NCBI RefSeq assembly: GCF_004364325.1
Contig: NZ_SOCP01000003.1
Span: 124,001 to 188,000, forward strand
Length of the DNA stretch: 64,000 bases
From: Actinophytocola oryzae
Lineage (GTDB): Bacteria; Actinomycetota; Actinomycetes; Mycobacteriales; Pseudonocardiaceae
Direction of reading: 5' to 3'
Part shown: positions 50,009 to 58,827 of the stretch, one piece after another
How the letters are laid out: every line of letters starts with the position of its first letter
Position numbering within the stretch: the stretch's first letter is position 1
Position numbers and translations under genes: made by a program
The notes under the pieces: generated by a model
The model's input: only the letters and a program-made list of their open reading frames with translations
The model's database searches: none
What the model was told of the DNA's origin: nothing

Positions 50009-50245
50009 ATGCACTGAAAGACGCCTTCGTAACGTCCAGCGTTAGGAAGGCGTCCTTCAGTGCACCCGGCGTCACGAAGGCTCCCATCAGTGCGCCCAGC
50101 GTTACGAAGGCGTCCTTCAGTGCGCCCAGCGTTACGAAGGCGTCCTTCAGTACGCCCAGCGTAACGAAGGCTCCCATCAGTGCGCCCAGCGTTACGAAGG
50201 CGTCCTTCAGTACGCCCAACGTTAGGAAGGCGTCCTTCAGTGCAT
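50009..50245. repeat. 30-bp repeat array, about seven units with inverted cap
   Basis: Direct units start at 50041, 50071, 50101, 50131, 50161, 50191 and 50221 (GTTACGAAGGCGTCCTTCAG type, with variants GTTAGGAAGG, GTCACGAAGG and CTCCCATCAG). The left edge TGCACTGAAAGACGCCTTC (50010-50028) is the inverse of the right edge ending 50244, with one mismatch, so the whole array can fold back on itself. Same family as the elements at 7158, 21471 and 40391. Frames open on the minus strand through it encode only periodic peptides. Confidence 0.92.
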
Positions 50246-50263
50246 CGGGGTGGGCCGGTGGGG

Positions 50264-51559
50264 TTACAGGGTTACTCGCAGTGCAGGCGGCAGCCGGTCG
50301 GCGTGGGCGCGGACCATCTCGTTGCACAGGTCCCAGATCCGCTCGACCGGCAGGGCACCCGACGTCGCCGGGTCCACCATCGCGGCCTGGCGGATGTGGC
50401 GAGGCTCCTCGTCGACGGCCGCGCGGACCACCAGGTCGTTCATGCTCAGGTAGTTGCGGTTCAACGCGGCCAGCTGTGGCGGCAGGTCCCCGATCCTCGT
50501 CGGCCGCACCCCCGACCCGTCCACGAGGCACGGCACCTCGACCGTCCCGCCCGACGGCAGGTTCGAGATCAACCCCCGGTTGGGCACGTTCCCGTACACG
50601 ACCCTCGGTGTCCCCGTCGCGATGCTGTGGATCACCTGCGGGGCGTACTCCATCGTCGGCTCGACCTCCAGCGGCTCACCTGCCGCCAGCGCCGCCCGGG
50701 TCTGCTCGTAGCTCGCGACGTTCTCGTCCGTGATCCCCAGGTAATCACCCACGGGGATGCGCAGGCGCGCGATCTCCGAGTCGTGGTGCAGGTACCACGG
50801 CACGTACTCCGACGAGTGTTCGCTGGTCTCCGTCGGGTAGTAGCCGAGGCGGCGGTACATGTCGACACGCACCCGCCGCCGCAGCTCCGGGTCGGCCTCG
50901 ACCAACGCGTCCAGCGCGTCGTACAGGTTCACGCCGTCGCGAGTCCACGACAGCACCCACGCCTGGTGGTTGACCCCCGCCGCAACGTACGTGACCTCCT
51001 CGAACGGCACGTCCACCAGCTCCGACAGGCCACGCATCGTCCAGTACACCGAATGGCACAGGCCGACCACGCGGGTCAGCCCGGTCACCTCCGTCAGGTA
51101 CTGCACGTTCATCGCCATCGGGTTGGTGTAGTTCAGCAGCCACGCCGACGGGCACACCTCCGCGATGTCGGCACCCAGTGCCCTGAGCAGCGGGAACGTG
51201 CGCAGCGCACGGAAGATGCCGCCGATCCCCAGTGTGTCGCCGATGGTCTGGCGCACCCCGAACCTGGCCGGGACGTCGAAGTCGGTCCTGGTGGTCTCCG
51301 CCATGCCGACCTGCACGATGTTGATGACGAAGTCGGCCCCCGCCAACGCCTCCCGCCGGTCGGCGTGCGCGGTCACGGTCGGCGACATCCCCCGTGACGT
51401 CCCGATGTACCGCGCCGCTGCCTCCGAAGTGGACAGTCGCTCCCGGTCGATGTCGTGCAGCGCGATGTGCACGTCCCGCAGCTCCGGGAAGGCGAACAGG
51501 TCCGCCAGCAGACCCTGCGTGAACACGACGCTGCCCGCGCCGACGAAAGTGATCTTCAT
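50264..51559 (-). CDS. Glycoside hydrolase family 4 (NAD+/Mn-dependent alpha-glycosidase)
   Basis: 431 aa cytoplasmic enzyme. N-terminal NAD-binding MKITFVGAGSVVFTQGLLADL, then NYTNPMAMNVQYL (the NPM motif) and GLCHSVYW, with the Cys and later His (AAGVNHQAW) binding the metal. The pattern is closest to the alpha-galactosidase (melibiase) branch of GH4. The mechanism oxidises C3 of the sugar with bound NAD+. Last gene of the operon, starting ATGA within the kinase stop. With a secreted GH114 enzyme in the same operon it may release galactosamine or galactose from imported oligosaccharides. Confidence 0.9.
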   Translation of the reverse strand: MKITFVGAGSVVFTQGLLADLFAFPELRDVHIALHDIDRERLSTSEAAARYIGTSRGMSPTVTAHADRREALAGADFVINIVQVGMAETTRTDFDVPARFGVRQTIGDTLGIGGIFRALRTFPLLRALGADIAEVCPSAWLLNYTNPMAMNVQYLTEVTGLTRVVGLCHSVYWTMRGLSELVDVPFEEVTYVAAGVNHQAWVLSWTRDGVNLYDALDALVEADPELRRRVRVDMYRRLGYYPTETSEHSSEYVPWYLHHDSEIARLRIPVGDYLGITDENVASYEQTRAALAAGEPLEVEPTMEYAPQVIHSIATGTPRVVYGNVPNRGLISNLPSGGTVEVPCLVDGSGVRPTRIGDLPPQLAALNRNYLSMNDLVVRAAVDEEPRHIRQAAMVDPATSGALPVERIWDLCNEMVRAHADRLPPALRVTL

Positions 51560-52467
51560 GCCTGGGTCCCCTCGAGATGGCTCATGACGTCGTCCCACGT
51601 CGGCTGGGCGGCCGTGCCACCCACGTCCCGCGTGGACAGTGCACCGCACACGGTCGCGACGTCGAGCGACCGCTCCACGGACAGCCCGTGCGACCTCGCC
51701 GCGATGAAACCCGCGGCGAAGCTGTCACCGGCTCCTACCGTGTCCACAGCGGACACCGCGATACCCTTGTTGTGCAGCACCTTCCTTCCATTGTGGCAGA
51801 ACGCTCCTGCCGCGCCGTTCTTCACCGCCACCACCGGCACCCGCGTGGCGAGTACCTCGGCCGCTGCGCTCACCGAGTCGGCACCGGACAGCCGCAACGC
51901 CTCCCTCGCGTTCGGCAGCAGGACGTCCACGGCGTCGAGCATCGCGCCGACGTCCCACTCCCCCGACGGGTCGTCGTTGGTGTCCAGGGACGTGGTGGCC
52001 CCGTGTGCCCGCGCCTCCTCCAGCAGGCGAGGCAGCACCGCCGCCATCGGCGGCATCAGGAAGTACGACGACACGTGCACATGCCGTGCCGAGACGAGCA
52101 GCGCACGTGGCACGTCGAAGGCGGCACCCACCCCGGCTGTCAGCATCGCCCGGTCGTCGTCGCGTGTGACGACTACCGTCAGCGGCGTCGGCAACGCGGG
52201 GTCCACCACCAGCGCCGAGGTGTCGACTCCTCGTGACGCCAGGGAGTCCAGCACGAACCGGCCCGCGCCGTCGTCGCCGATCCGCCCCGCGATGGCTACC
52301 GACAGCCCGAGCCGGGCGGCACCGCACGCGGTGATCGCGCCGGAACCGCCGAGCACCAGCGAACCGGACGCGACGAGCTGCTCCTGCTGCCCGAAGGCGA
52401 GCGGTTCCGTCAGCGGGCCGACGATCACATCGGGGTTCGCGTCCCCGATGACCAGGAGATCGACCAC
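51556..52467 (-). CDS. PfkB-family carbohydrate kinase
   Basis: 303 aa ribokinase-fold enzyme, GTG start. Family signature 1 region LGGSGAITACGAARLGLSVAIAGRIGDDGAG and signature 2 DTVGAGDSFAAGFIAA with the catalytic Asp in GAGDSF. It phosphorylates the sugar released by the GH4 enzyme or imported directly; specificity unknown. It lies 1 bp after the permease stop and overlaps the GH4 gene as ATGA. Confidence 0.9.
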   Translation of the reverse strand: MVDLLVIGDANPDVIVGPLTEPLAFGQQEQLVASGSLVLGGSGAITACGAARLGLSVAIAGRIGDDGAGRFVLDSLASRGVDTSALVVDPALPTPLTVVVTRDDDRAMLTAGVGAAFDVPRALLVSARHVHVSSYFLMPPMAAVLPRLLEEARAHGATTSLDTNDDPSGEWDVGAMLDAVDVLLPNAREALRLSGADSVSAAAEVLATRVPVVAVKNGAAGAFCHNGRKVLHNKGIAVSAVDTVGAGDSFAAGFIAARSHGLSVERSLDVATVCGALSTRDVGGTAAQPTWDDVMSHLEGTQA

Positions 52468-52468
52468 G

Positions 52469-53344
52469 TCAGGCCTTGAGCCCGGTGGCCGTGACCGACT
52501 GGATGAACGTCTTCTGCGCGCCGAGGAACGCCAGCAGCACCGGCACCACGACGATCACGTTCCCCGCCATGACCGCCGCCCAGTTGGTGTGGTGCAGGCC
52601 CTGGAACGTCGTCAGTCCCAACTGGAGCGTGTACTGCGTGTCGTGGTTGATCGCGATCAGCGGCCACGTCAGGTCGTTCCACGTCGTCAGGAAGGTCAGC
52701 ACCGCGACGGTCGCGAGCGCGGGCCGGGACAGCGGCAGCACGATCCGGACCAGCACCCCGAGCGTCGAGCAGCCGTCGATCCACGCCGCCTCCTCCAGTT
52801 CCCTCGGCAGGGACAGGAAGAACTGCCGCATCAGGAACACGGCGAACGGGGTAACCAGTGACGGCAGGATCAACGCGCCGAGGGTGTCGATCAGCCCCAG
52901 CTGCCGCATCACGATGAACGTCGGGATCATCGTGAGCTGGAAGGGGATCGCCATCGTCGCGAGCATCAGCACCAGCAGCACCCGCGAGCCGCCGAACCGC
53001 AGCCGGGCGAACGCGTACCCGGCCAGCGCGCCGAAGACCAGGTTCGCCACCACGGCCGTGACCGACACGATCAGCGAGTTCGTGAACCACCTGGGGAACA
53101 GGGAGTTGCCGAAGACGTACGAGTACCCGTCGAAGTGGATGCCGTTGGGCCACAGGGCCGGCGGGAACTGGTTGATCTGCGCGTTGGTCATCACCGAGCT
53201 GATCACCAGCCACAGCAGGGGGATCGCGAACAGCAGCGCCAGCGGCGCGAGCAGCAGGTGCCACGCGCTGAACGGCAGCCGGAGGCGGGTCGCCCGCACC
53301 TCGGGTGTGGTCCTCGGCTCGACCAGGTCGACGGCCGCGGTCAT
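52469..53344 (-). CDS. Sugar ABC transporter permease (MalG-like)
   Basis: 291 aa, six membrane helices. EAA loop LEEAAWIDGCSTLGVLVRIVLPLSRPAL near residue 190, as in CUT1 family MalG-type permeases. The ATG overlaps the partner permease stop as ATGA. Upstream reading frame into the partner gene is a shadow. Confidence 0.92.
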   Translation of the reverse strand: MTAAVDLVEPRTTPEVRATRLRLPFSAWHLLLAPLALLFAIPLLWLVISSVMTNAQINQFPPALWPNGIHFDGYSYVFGNSLFPRWFTNSLIVSVTAVVANLVFGALAGYAFARLRFGGSRVLLVLMLATMAIPFQLTMIPTFIVMRQLGLIDTLGALILPSLVTPFAVFLMRQFFLSLPRELEEAAWIDGCSTLGVLVRIVLPLSRPALATVAVLTFLTTWNDLTWPLIAINHDTQYTLQLGLTTFQGLHHTNWAAVMAGNVIVVVPVLLAFLGAQKTFIQSVTATGLKA

Positions 53345-54240
53345 CGCGCCACCCCCTCCGTGCGGCGCCGTGCCAACCGGAACACGACGGCGATCACCAG
53401 TAGCGCTACGGCGAGCACGTACGCGGCGGCCGCGCCGTACCCGGCGGTGAAGCTCTTGAAGGCCTGCTCCCACACGAAGTACACGATGACCGTGGTCGAC
53501 CCGAGCGGCCCGCCCTTGGTCGTCACGTACACCAGGTCGAACACCTGCAGTGCCTGGATCGCCTGCCACAGCACGAGGAACACCGTGATCGGCGTCAGTG
53601 TCGGCAGCACGACGTGCCGCAGGACCTGCCCCCGTCCGGCCCCGTCGAGGCGCGCCGCCTCCACGAGGGACGGTGGCACGTCCTGCAGCGCGGCGAGGTA
53701 CACCACGACGCAGAACCCGGTCCCGCTCCACAGGGTGATCCCGACGAGGACGAGCAGCGCCTGCCCGGGATCGGTCAGGAAACCCTGGGTGGACAACCCG
53801 ATGCGGTGCAGCAGCGAGTTGGCGACCCCGAACTCGGGGTCGAGGATGAACGAGAACAACACACCCTGTGCCGTCGCCGACACCACGAACGGGATGAACA
53901 TCAGCGTGCGGTACAGCCCGACCAACCGGATCCGCTGGTTCAGCACCAGCGCCAGCAGCAGCCCGAACACGATGGAGAGCGGCACGTACAACACCGTGTA
54001 CAGCACGGTGTTGCGCACGGCCTGCCCGAACCTCGGGTCCTGCACGAGCGCGTCGTAGTTGTCCAGCCCCACCCACCGGCTCGGCGTCACGAGGTCGTTG
54101 GCCTGGAAGGAAAGGAGCAACGACCAGAGCACCGGCACGATACTCAGTCCGAGAATCACGAGCACGGCGGGCGAGATGAACGCCCACGCGGTCCCTGTCT
54201 CACGACGCGGGCGCCGGGTCGGGGTGATGGTGATCGGCAC
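53341..54240 (-). CDS. Sugar ABC transporter permease (MalF-like)
   Basis: 299 aa, GTG start, six helices. EAA loop PPSLVEAARLDGAGRGQVLRHVVLPTLTP near residue 190. Forms the CUT1 importer with the MalG-like subunit and the binding protein. No ATPase is encoded in the operon, as is usual for actinobacterial CUT1 systems that share a MsiK-type ATPase. Confidence 0.92.
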   Translation of the reverse strand: MPITITPTRRPRRETGTAWAFISPAVLVILGLSIVPVLWSLLLSFQANDLVTPSRWVGLDNYDALVQDPRFGQAVRNTVLYTVLYVPLSIVFGLLLALVLNQRIRLVGLYRTLMFIPFVVSATAQGVLFSFILDPEFGVANSLLHRIGLSTQGFLTDPGQALLVLVGITLWSGTGFCVVVYLAALQDVPPSLVEAARLDGAGRGQVLRHVVLPTLTPITVFLVLWQAIQALQVFDLVYVTTKGGPLGSTTVIVYFVWEQAFKSFTAGYGAAAAYVLAVALLVIAVVFRLARRRTEGVAR

Positions 54241-54249
54241 AGGGTCTCC

Positions 54250-55518
54250 TCAGCGCGGGATGCGTAATGCCGCGTCGGCCTCGTCTGCGCAGGTGCGCAT
54301 CGCTTCCTCCGGGGTGCTCTTCCCGAGCAGCACGGAGGTGATCGCGGTCGCCAGTGCCTGCGAGATGTCGGGGTAGGCGGGGTGCACCGGCCGCACCCTC
54401 GCCGACTCCAGGGCCGTCGCGAACACCTTCAGGCCAGGGGTTTCCGCGGCGTACTGGCTCCACTCGGGACTGGACTCGCTCTCCTGGCTCAGCGGCAGGC
54501 TGCCCGCGCCGAGCGCCCAGCGCACGTCCTGTTCCGGCTGGATCAGCCAGCTCACGAACGTGCGGGCCGCCTCGACCCGCGCCGCCCCGTTGTCGAAAAC
54601 CGTCCACGTGTCCGGGCCGGAGATCGTGACCGGCTTCCCGTTGAAGCTCGGTAGCGGCACGACCTCGTAGTCCACCCCTGCGTCGAGGATGTCGGGCAGC
54701 TGCCACGGCCCGGTGACGACCATGCCCATGCGACCGGAGTTGTACACCTGGTACATCTGCTCACTGCCGGACTTCGGGTCGATGTAGACACTCTTGTCGC
54801 GCGCCAGGTCCCGCACGACCTCGAGTGCCTCCACGCCCGCGTCCGCGAACCCGATGCCACGCCCGTTCGAGCCGATGACGTCGCCGCCCGCGTCCCAGAC
54901 GAGCGGCCACAGCCGCCAGACGGTGTCCTCGTCACCAGCACCCGGCCAGCCGGTGCCGAACGTGCCGGTGTCCACATTGGTCAGCGCCTTGGCCGTGGAC
55001 ACGAAGTCGTCCCACCGCCAGTTCTCCTTCGGCAGGTCGACTCCCGCCGCGGAGAACACGGTTTTGTTGCACACCACCGCGAGCGAGTCCACGAGTGCGG
55101 GCGCCGCACGGACCTGACCGTTGATCATGACCGCGTCGCGGACCGGCTTCCAGTAGTTGGTGCCCGCGATCGTGTCGCCCATGTCCACAACTTTCGGACT
55201 ACGCGCGATGTTCGCGAGGTCCGAACCGAAGATGTAGGCGACGTCGGGATAGGAACCCGCCGCCAACGCCGCGAGGACCTTCTGCAGCATCGCGTCACTC
55301 AGTACGCCGCCACCCGTGTCCACCTTGATGTTCGGGTGAGAACGCTCGAAGTCCGCGACCAGGTCCTCGATGACCAGGACGGCTGTGTCGCCTTGGCCGT
55401 GCCAGAAGTTGATGGTCACCGTGCCACCGGAGTCCGCGTCATCGGTGGCACAGCCCGCGAGAGCCGCACCCGCGGTGACACCGAGAGCGCCTCGCAACAA
55501 ATCACGTCGAGTTAACAC
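54250..55518 (-). CDS. Sugar ABC transporter substrate-binding lipoprotein
   Basis: 422 aa from a GTG at 55518. Tat-like lipoprotein signal: TRRDLLRGALGVTAGAALAGC with the lipid Cys at residue 23. Mature part is SBP_bac_1 (INFWHGQGDTAVLVIEDLVADFERSHPNIKV, VVTGPWQLPDI), typical of CUT1 oligosaccharide binders. The start overlaps the last 7 bp of the GH114 gene; TACGTT eight bases before the GTG may be a second promoter. Confidence 0.92.
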   Translation of the reverse strand: MLTRRDLLRGALGVTAGAALAGCATDDADSGGTVTINFWHGQGDTAVLVIEDLVADFERSHPNIKVDTGGGVLSDAMLQKVLAALAAGSYPDVAYIFGSDLANIARSPKVVDMGDTIAGTNYWKPVRDAVMINGQVRAAPALVDSLAVVCNKTVFSAAGVDLPKENWRWDDFVSTAKALTNVDTGTFGTGWPGAGDEDTVWRLWPLVWDAGGDVIGSNGRGIGFADAGVEALEVVRDLARDKSVYIDPKSGSEQMYQVYNSGRMGMVVTGPWQLPDILDAGVDYEVVPLPSFNGKPVTISGPDTWTVFDNGAARVEAARTFVSWLIQPEQDVRWALGAGSLPLSQESESSPEWSQYAAETPGLKVFATALESARVRPVHPAYPDISQALATAITSVLLGKSTPEEAMRTCADEADAALRIPR

Positions 55519-56303
55519 GTCTGGTAAACGTAGTCGGAACTGTCCGGTGTGGATACATCGACATCCCGGCGGACTACGCTGAGTGTGCTGCCGAAGTCGG
55601 CGCACGCCGCGCGCAGACCTCGTGCGGAGTACTCGATGATGATCACGTTGTTGCCGAAGGCATCCACGTAGTCACCACATTCCGTCCACTCGGCACACTC
55701 CTCGGCGACCGCGAAGTCGAGGCCGTTGGCCACGCGGTTCCCAGCCAGCTCAACAGTGTTCTTCTGTGCGATGGCGAGCCCGGCGCCGTGTGCGTGTGCG
55801 GACAACAGCTTGATGTAGGCCTGGGCCTGGTTCGCAGTCAGCAAGTTGTCGGGTGCACGAGTGAACGTGTCGAAGTTGTCCGGCTCGACCGCCCGGAAGC
55901 CCTTGGCCGCGCACTGGTCGATCCACGCGTCGACCTTCGCCGCGATGCGTTCGCGCTTGGCGGCGGTGCGGATGTCGAGCATCGCCTCGCCCCAGTCCTC
56001 GTCGTAGACGATGTCGCCGCGCGAGTCGCGGAGCAGGAGGTCACCCCACTCGCCCTCGGTGTCCGGCTGGGCCTGGAACGCGTTGACGTAACAGATGTTG
56101 TAGAGCCCGGCCGCCGGTGCGTCGCCGTGGTCGCGGCTCACGACCCGGACGCCGGACGGCGGGGTGTAGGCGCCGCCGATCTGGTAGTCGAACCTGGCGT
56201 GCGCGGGCGGCAGCGAGACCGCGGCGGAGGCGTCGGCGGTCACGAACAACGCCGCGACGACGGCACCGACCAGGGGGAGAACGCGAGCGCGAGTAGTCAT
56301 CAT
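55512..56303 (-). CDS. Secreted GH114 endo-alpha-1,4-polygalactosaminidase
   Basis: 263 aa from ATG 56303, with GGAG nine bases upstream; signal peptide residues 1-27 (VLPLVGAVVAALFVTADASA). The GH114 TIM-barrel landmarks are FDYQIGGAYTPPSGVRVVSRD, GLYNICYVNAFQAQP, DEDWGEAMLDIR, GFRAVEPDNFDTF (likely catalytic acidic residues) and AIAQKNTVEL. Family members cut alpha-1,4-linked galactosamine chains, for example in fungal galactosaminogalactan. First gene of an operon with sugar importer, kinase and GH4. Some longer in-frame starts exist (56318, 56468) but lack ribosome sites. Confidence 0.88.
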   Translation of the reverse strand: MMTTRARVLPLVGAVVAALFVTADASAAVSLPPAHARFDYQIGGAYTPPSGVRVVSRDHGDAPAAGLYNICYVNAFQAQPDTEGEWGDLLLRDSRGDIVYDEDWGEAMLDIRTAAKRERIAAKVDAWIDQCAAKGFRAVEPDNFDTFTRAPDNLLTANQAQAYIKLLSAHAHGAGLAIAQKNTVELAGNRVANGLDFAVAEECAEWTECGDYVDAFGNNVIIIEYSARGLRAACADFGSTLSVVRRDVDVSTPDSSDYVYQTC

Positions 56304-56418
56304 CGGTGGGAGCTCCATGATGATCGCGGGATACGTCCCCGCCTCGGACCGCGAAAGCGACCTGGCGACACAGTCCGGGCTCGGGCCGACGGCCCATACC
56401 GGCTGGGCGTACCTCTGG

Positions 56419-56440
56419 CGCCGGGTGCTCATCCCCGGCG
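56419..56440 (-). other. Hairpin in the leader of the GH114 operon
   Basis: CGCCGGG (56419-56425) and CCCGGCG (56434-56440) form a 7-bp stem with an 8-nt loop, about 115-135 nt before the GH114 ATG. A role in mRNA stability or attenuation is possible. Confidence 0.3.
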
Positions 56441-56451
56441 TGCTTCCCAGC

Positions 56452-56481
56452 AGTAAAACGAGGTACACGAAGGGTTGTCAA
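56452..56481 (-). promoter_or_regulatory. Promoter of the GH114/sugar-import operon
   Basis: On the minus strand TTGACA (56481-56476), 18 bp, TTTACT (56457-56452). The -35 overlaps the stop codon of the YdeI-like gene. The leader would be about 140 nt. Confidence 0.55.
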
Positions 56482-56927
56482 GAGAGGCGGGCGATTACTC
56501 CCTGAATGCGACGCGCCCGGGTCTCCGGCTTCTTCGCCGACTCGACCGCCTCGGCGCTCTCACGCTGGTGGGTGTAGGAGAGCCTGTCCCAGCTCGGCCG
56601 GAGCCCGGCCTCGTCGATGGCCGCGGCCAGGTCGTCCGGCGGCGTGACCACTCTCGGCTCGTCGTCGGCGGCGATGGCCACCACGAACGGCTCGCCCGCC
56701 GCGATACCCGCCGCGGCGGCGTTGGCCTTGTTGAGCGGGAGGAAGTACTCGTCGCCGTAGACGGCCACGGTGGACCGGTAGCTGTGCTCCCTGTCGGCCC
56801 GCACGGTCACGACGACCGGCGGCCGGGACTTCCCGAACAGCGCCCGCACGTCGACCGGGACCCTGACCGCCCCACCGGCCGCGCTGTCGAGCACGACCCC
56901 GAACTCGACGGGGTCCACTGTGGACAT
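56478..56927 (-). CDS. YdeI/OmpD-associated family protein with DUF1905 domain
   Basis: 149 aa. N-terminal DUF1905 barrel (VDPVEFGVVLDSAAGGAVRVPVDVRALFGKSRPPVVVTV ... YRSTVAVYGDEYFLPLNKANAAAAGIAAGE) and C-terminal helical YdeI tail (WDRLSYTHQRESAEAVESAKKPETRARRIQGVI). This two-part layout is common, function unknown. Translation is coupled to the cold-shock gene by TGATG. Confidence 0.88.
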   Translation of the reverse strand: MSTVDPVEFGVVLDSAAGGAVRVPVDVRALFGKSRPPVVVTVRADREHSYRSTVAVYGDEYFLPLNKANAAAAGIAAGEPFVVAIAADDEPRVVTPPDDLAAAIDEAGLRPSWDRLSYTHQRESAEAVESAKKPETRARRIQGVIARLS

Positions 56928-57310
56928 CAGTCCTCGACCCAGCCGTGCTCTCGCGCCTTGGCCACAAGGCCCTGGCGCGCCTGGAGGATCTGCTGCGCGG
57001 ACATCGTCGGCGCGGCGGACAGCAGGGTCTCGGTGACCTCCGCGACGTACTTCTTCGTCGACAGGACGTCACACAGGTCGCTGTCGAGCCCTCGCGCCGG
57101 CTCCGGCGAGTCGAGCAGGCGGACGTGCGAGGCCTTGGGCCCGCGCTCCCCCTCCTCGACCGTGAACTCCACCACCGCGCCGGGAGTGAGCAGCCGCTTG
57201 TCGAACGCGAGGTCGTTCACGTGAATGAACACGTCCTCGCCGCCGCCCTCCGGCGCGACGAAACCATATCCCCGCACCTCGTCGAAACGGACCACTTTGC
57301 CGCTGACCAT
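56927..57310 (-). CDS. Cold-shock-domain protein with C-terminal extension
   Basis: 127 aa. The cold-shock domain has RNP1 RGYGFVAP and RNP2 DVFIHV in the first 70 residues, with the usual start MVSGKVVRFDE. The extra C-terminal 55 residues (SDLCDVLSTKKYVAEVTETLLSAAPTMSAQQILQARQGLVAKAREHGWVED) are typical of the longer actinobacterial CspA-like form. It binds single-stranded RNA or DNA. Longer in-frame starts on the upstream side lie in a non-coding region. Confidence 0.92.
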   Translation of the reverse strand: MVSGKVVRFDEVRGYGFVAPEGGGEDVFIHVNDLAFDKRLLTPGAVVEFTVEEGERGPKASHVRLLDSPEPARGLDSDLCDVLSTKKYVAEVTETLLSAAPTMSAQQILQARQGLVAKAREHGWVED

Positions 57311-57636
57311 CACAACACCTACGCCTCTTACCGCAACTGAAACCCACCCGCCGCAACCATAGCGCATGATTGGTACACCCCGGGAACCACCACGACCTCC
57401 CGGCCACACCGCCTTCACCCAATGCGGTGACCATCCCGCACGGCGTCGAGTTATCCGTATTCCGCCACAGTGTCGCAACCGGAAAACATATGCGCCGCCT
57501 GCATTTCTCCGTGTCCTTATCCGAGGCAGGGCCGTGCGGGCCGGGTCCCGAGGACCTCCTGCCGGAGCGTCTTGCGTGCTAAGGTCGGTGTTCCACTGCA
57601 CGACGGTCGTTCCGCCACACGGCACAGCGAGGCACC
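57311..57636. other. Divergent intergenic region of the cold-shock and CoA-transferase genes
   Basis: No gene. On the minus strand TATGGT (57361-57356) about 45 nt before the cold-shock ATG is a candidate -10, leaving a leader that may be regulatory. On the plus strand TAAGGT (57580-57585) is a candidate -10 for the CoA-transferase operon, followed by two CGGT(C)GTTCC direct repeats (57586-57613) that could bind the IclR regulator encoded nearby. Confidence 0.4.
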
Positions 57637-58827
57637 ATGACACTCGCGCTGGAGGACCTGACGGTCATCGATCTGACCCAGGTGATGGCCGGGCCTTTCT
57701 GCTGCCAGCTGCTCGGCGACCTCGGCGCCGACGTGATCAAGGTCGAGCCGCCCCGGGGGGACGCGACGCGCGAGGCCACCGGCCACCGCCTGCCGCACGG
57801 GGAGAGCGCCGCCTTCCTGGCCGTCAACCGCAACAAGCGCGGGATCTCCGTCGACCTGCGGTCCAACGGCGGTCTCGAGGCGTTCCGCAGGCTCGCACGC
57901 GACGCCGACGTGGTCGTCGAGAGCTTCCGCCCGGGTGTCGCGAGGAGACTCGGCGTCGACTACGAGTCGCTGCGGCGGGACAACGAGCGGCTGGTACACG
58001 CCTCCGTCTCGGGTTTCGGCCAGACCGGCCCGTACGCGAACCGCCCTGGCTACGACCTGATCGCCCAGGCCATGTCCGGCATCATGAGCGTCACCGGCGA
58101 CCCGGACGGCCCGCCGACGAAGTCCGGCGTCCCCGTCGCCGACCTGTCCGCGGGACTGCTGTGTGCGGTGGGCATCCTGTCGGCCCTCCACTCCCGCACG
58201 GTCACCGGGCGCGGTCAGGCCGTCGACACCTCCCTGTACGACGCGGCGCTCGCCATGTCCGTGTGGGAGACCGCCGAGCTGTGGGCGACCGGCGAGGCAC
58301 CGACGCGGCTCGGCTCGGCTCACCGGATCAACGCGCCCTACGAGGCCTTCCCCACCCGCGACGGGCACCTCACGGTCGGCGCCAACAACGCACGCCTGTG
58401 GGACCGGCTCTGCGTGGCCCTGGACCGGCCCGACCTGTTCGCCGACCCCCGGTTCGCCACCAACGACGACCGCGTCCGCAACCGTGCGGCGCTCAGGGGG
58501 GAACTGGCCGAGACACTGTCCACGAAGGACACCGACGCCTGGGTGGAACTGCTGCTGGGCGCCGGGGTGCCCGCCGGGCCCATCCGCGACTACCGGCAGT
58601 CCTGCGCGGACCCGCACACGCTGGCCCGCGAGATGGTGGTCGAGCTGGACCACCCGGTCGAGGGTCGGGTCCACGCGCTCGGCGTCCCCGTGAAGCTGTC
58701 CGGCACACCCGGCACGATCCGCCGTACCCCGCCGAGCCTCGGCGAGCACACCGACGAGCTGCTCCGTGCCGCCGGCTACACCGACCCCGAGATCGCCGCA
58801 CTGCGTGCCGAGGGAGCCGTCACGTGA
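57637..58827 (+). CDS. CaiB/BaiF-family (family III) CoA-transferase
   Basis: 396 aa. Family III landmarks: LEDLTVIDLTQVMAGPFCCQLLGDLGADVIKVEPP at the start and the catalytic Asp at D169 in GVPVADLSAG. It transfers CoA between carboxylic acids, typically to or from a dicarboxylate or hydroxy acid. GCGAGG precedes the ATG. The stop overlaps the enoyl-CoA hydratase start as GTGA, so CoA activation and hydration or hydrolysis are linked. The acid is unknown. Confidence 0.92.
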   Translation: MTLALEDLTVIDLTQVMAGPFCCQLLGDLGADVIKVEPPRGDATREATGHRLPHGESAAFLAVNRNKRGISVDLRSNGGLEAFRRLARDADVVVESFRPGVARRLGVDYESLRRDNERLVHASVSGFGQTGPYANRPGYDLIAQAMSGIMSVTGDPDGPPTKSGVPVADLSAGLLCAVGILSALHSRTVTGRGQAVDTSLYDAALAMSVWETAELWATGEAPTRLGSAHRINAPYEAFPTRDGHLTVGANNARLWDRLCVALDRPDLFADPRFATNDDRVRNRAALRGELAETLSTKDTDAWVELLLGAGVPAGPIRDYRQSCADPHTLAREMVVELDHPVEGRVHALGVPVKLSGTPGTIRRTPPSLGEHTDELLRAAGYTDPEIAALRAEGAVT

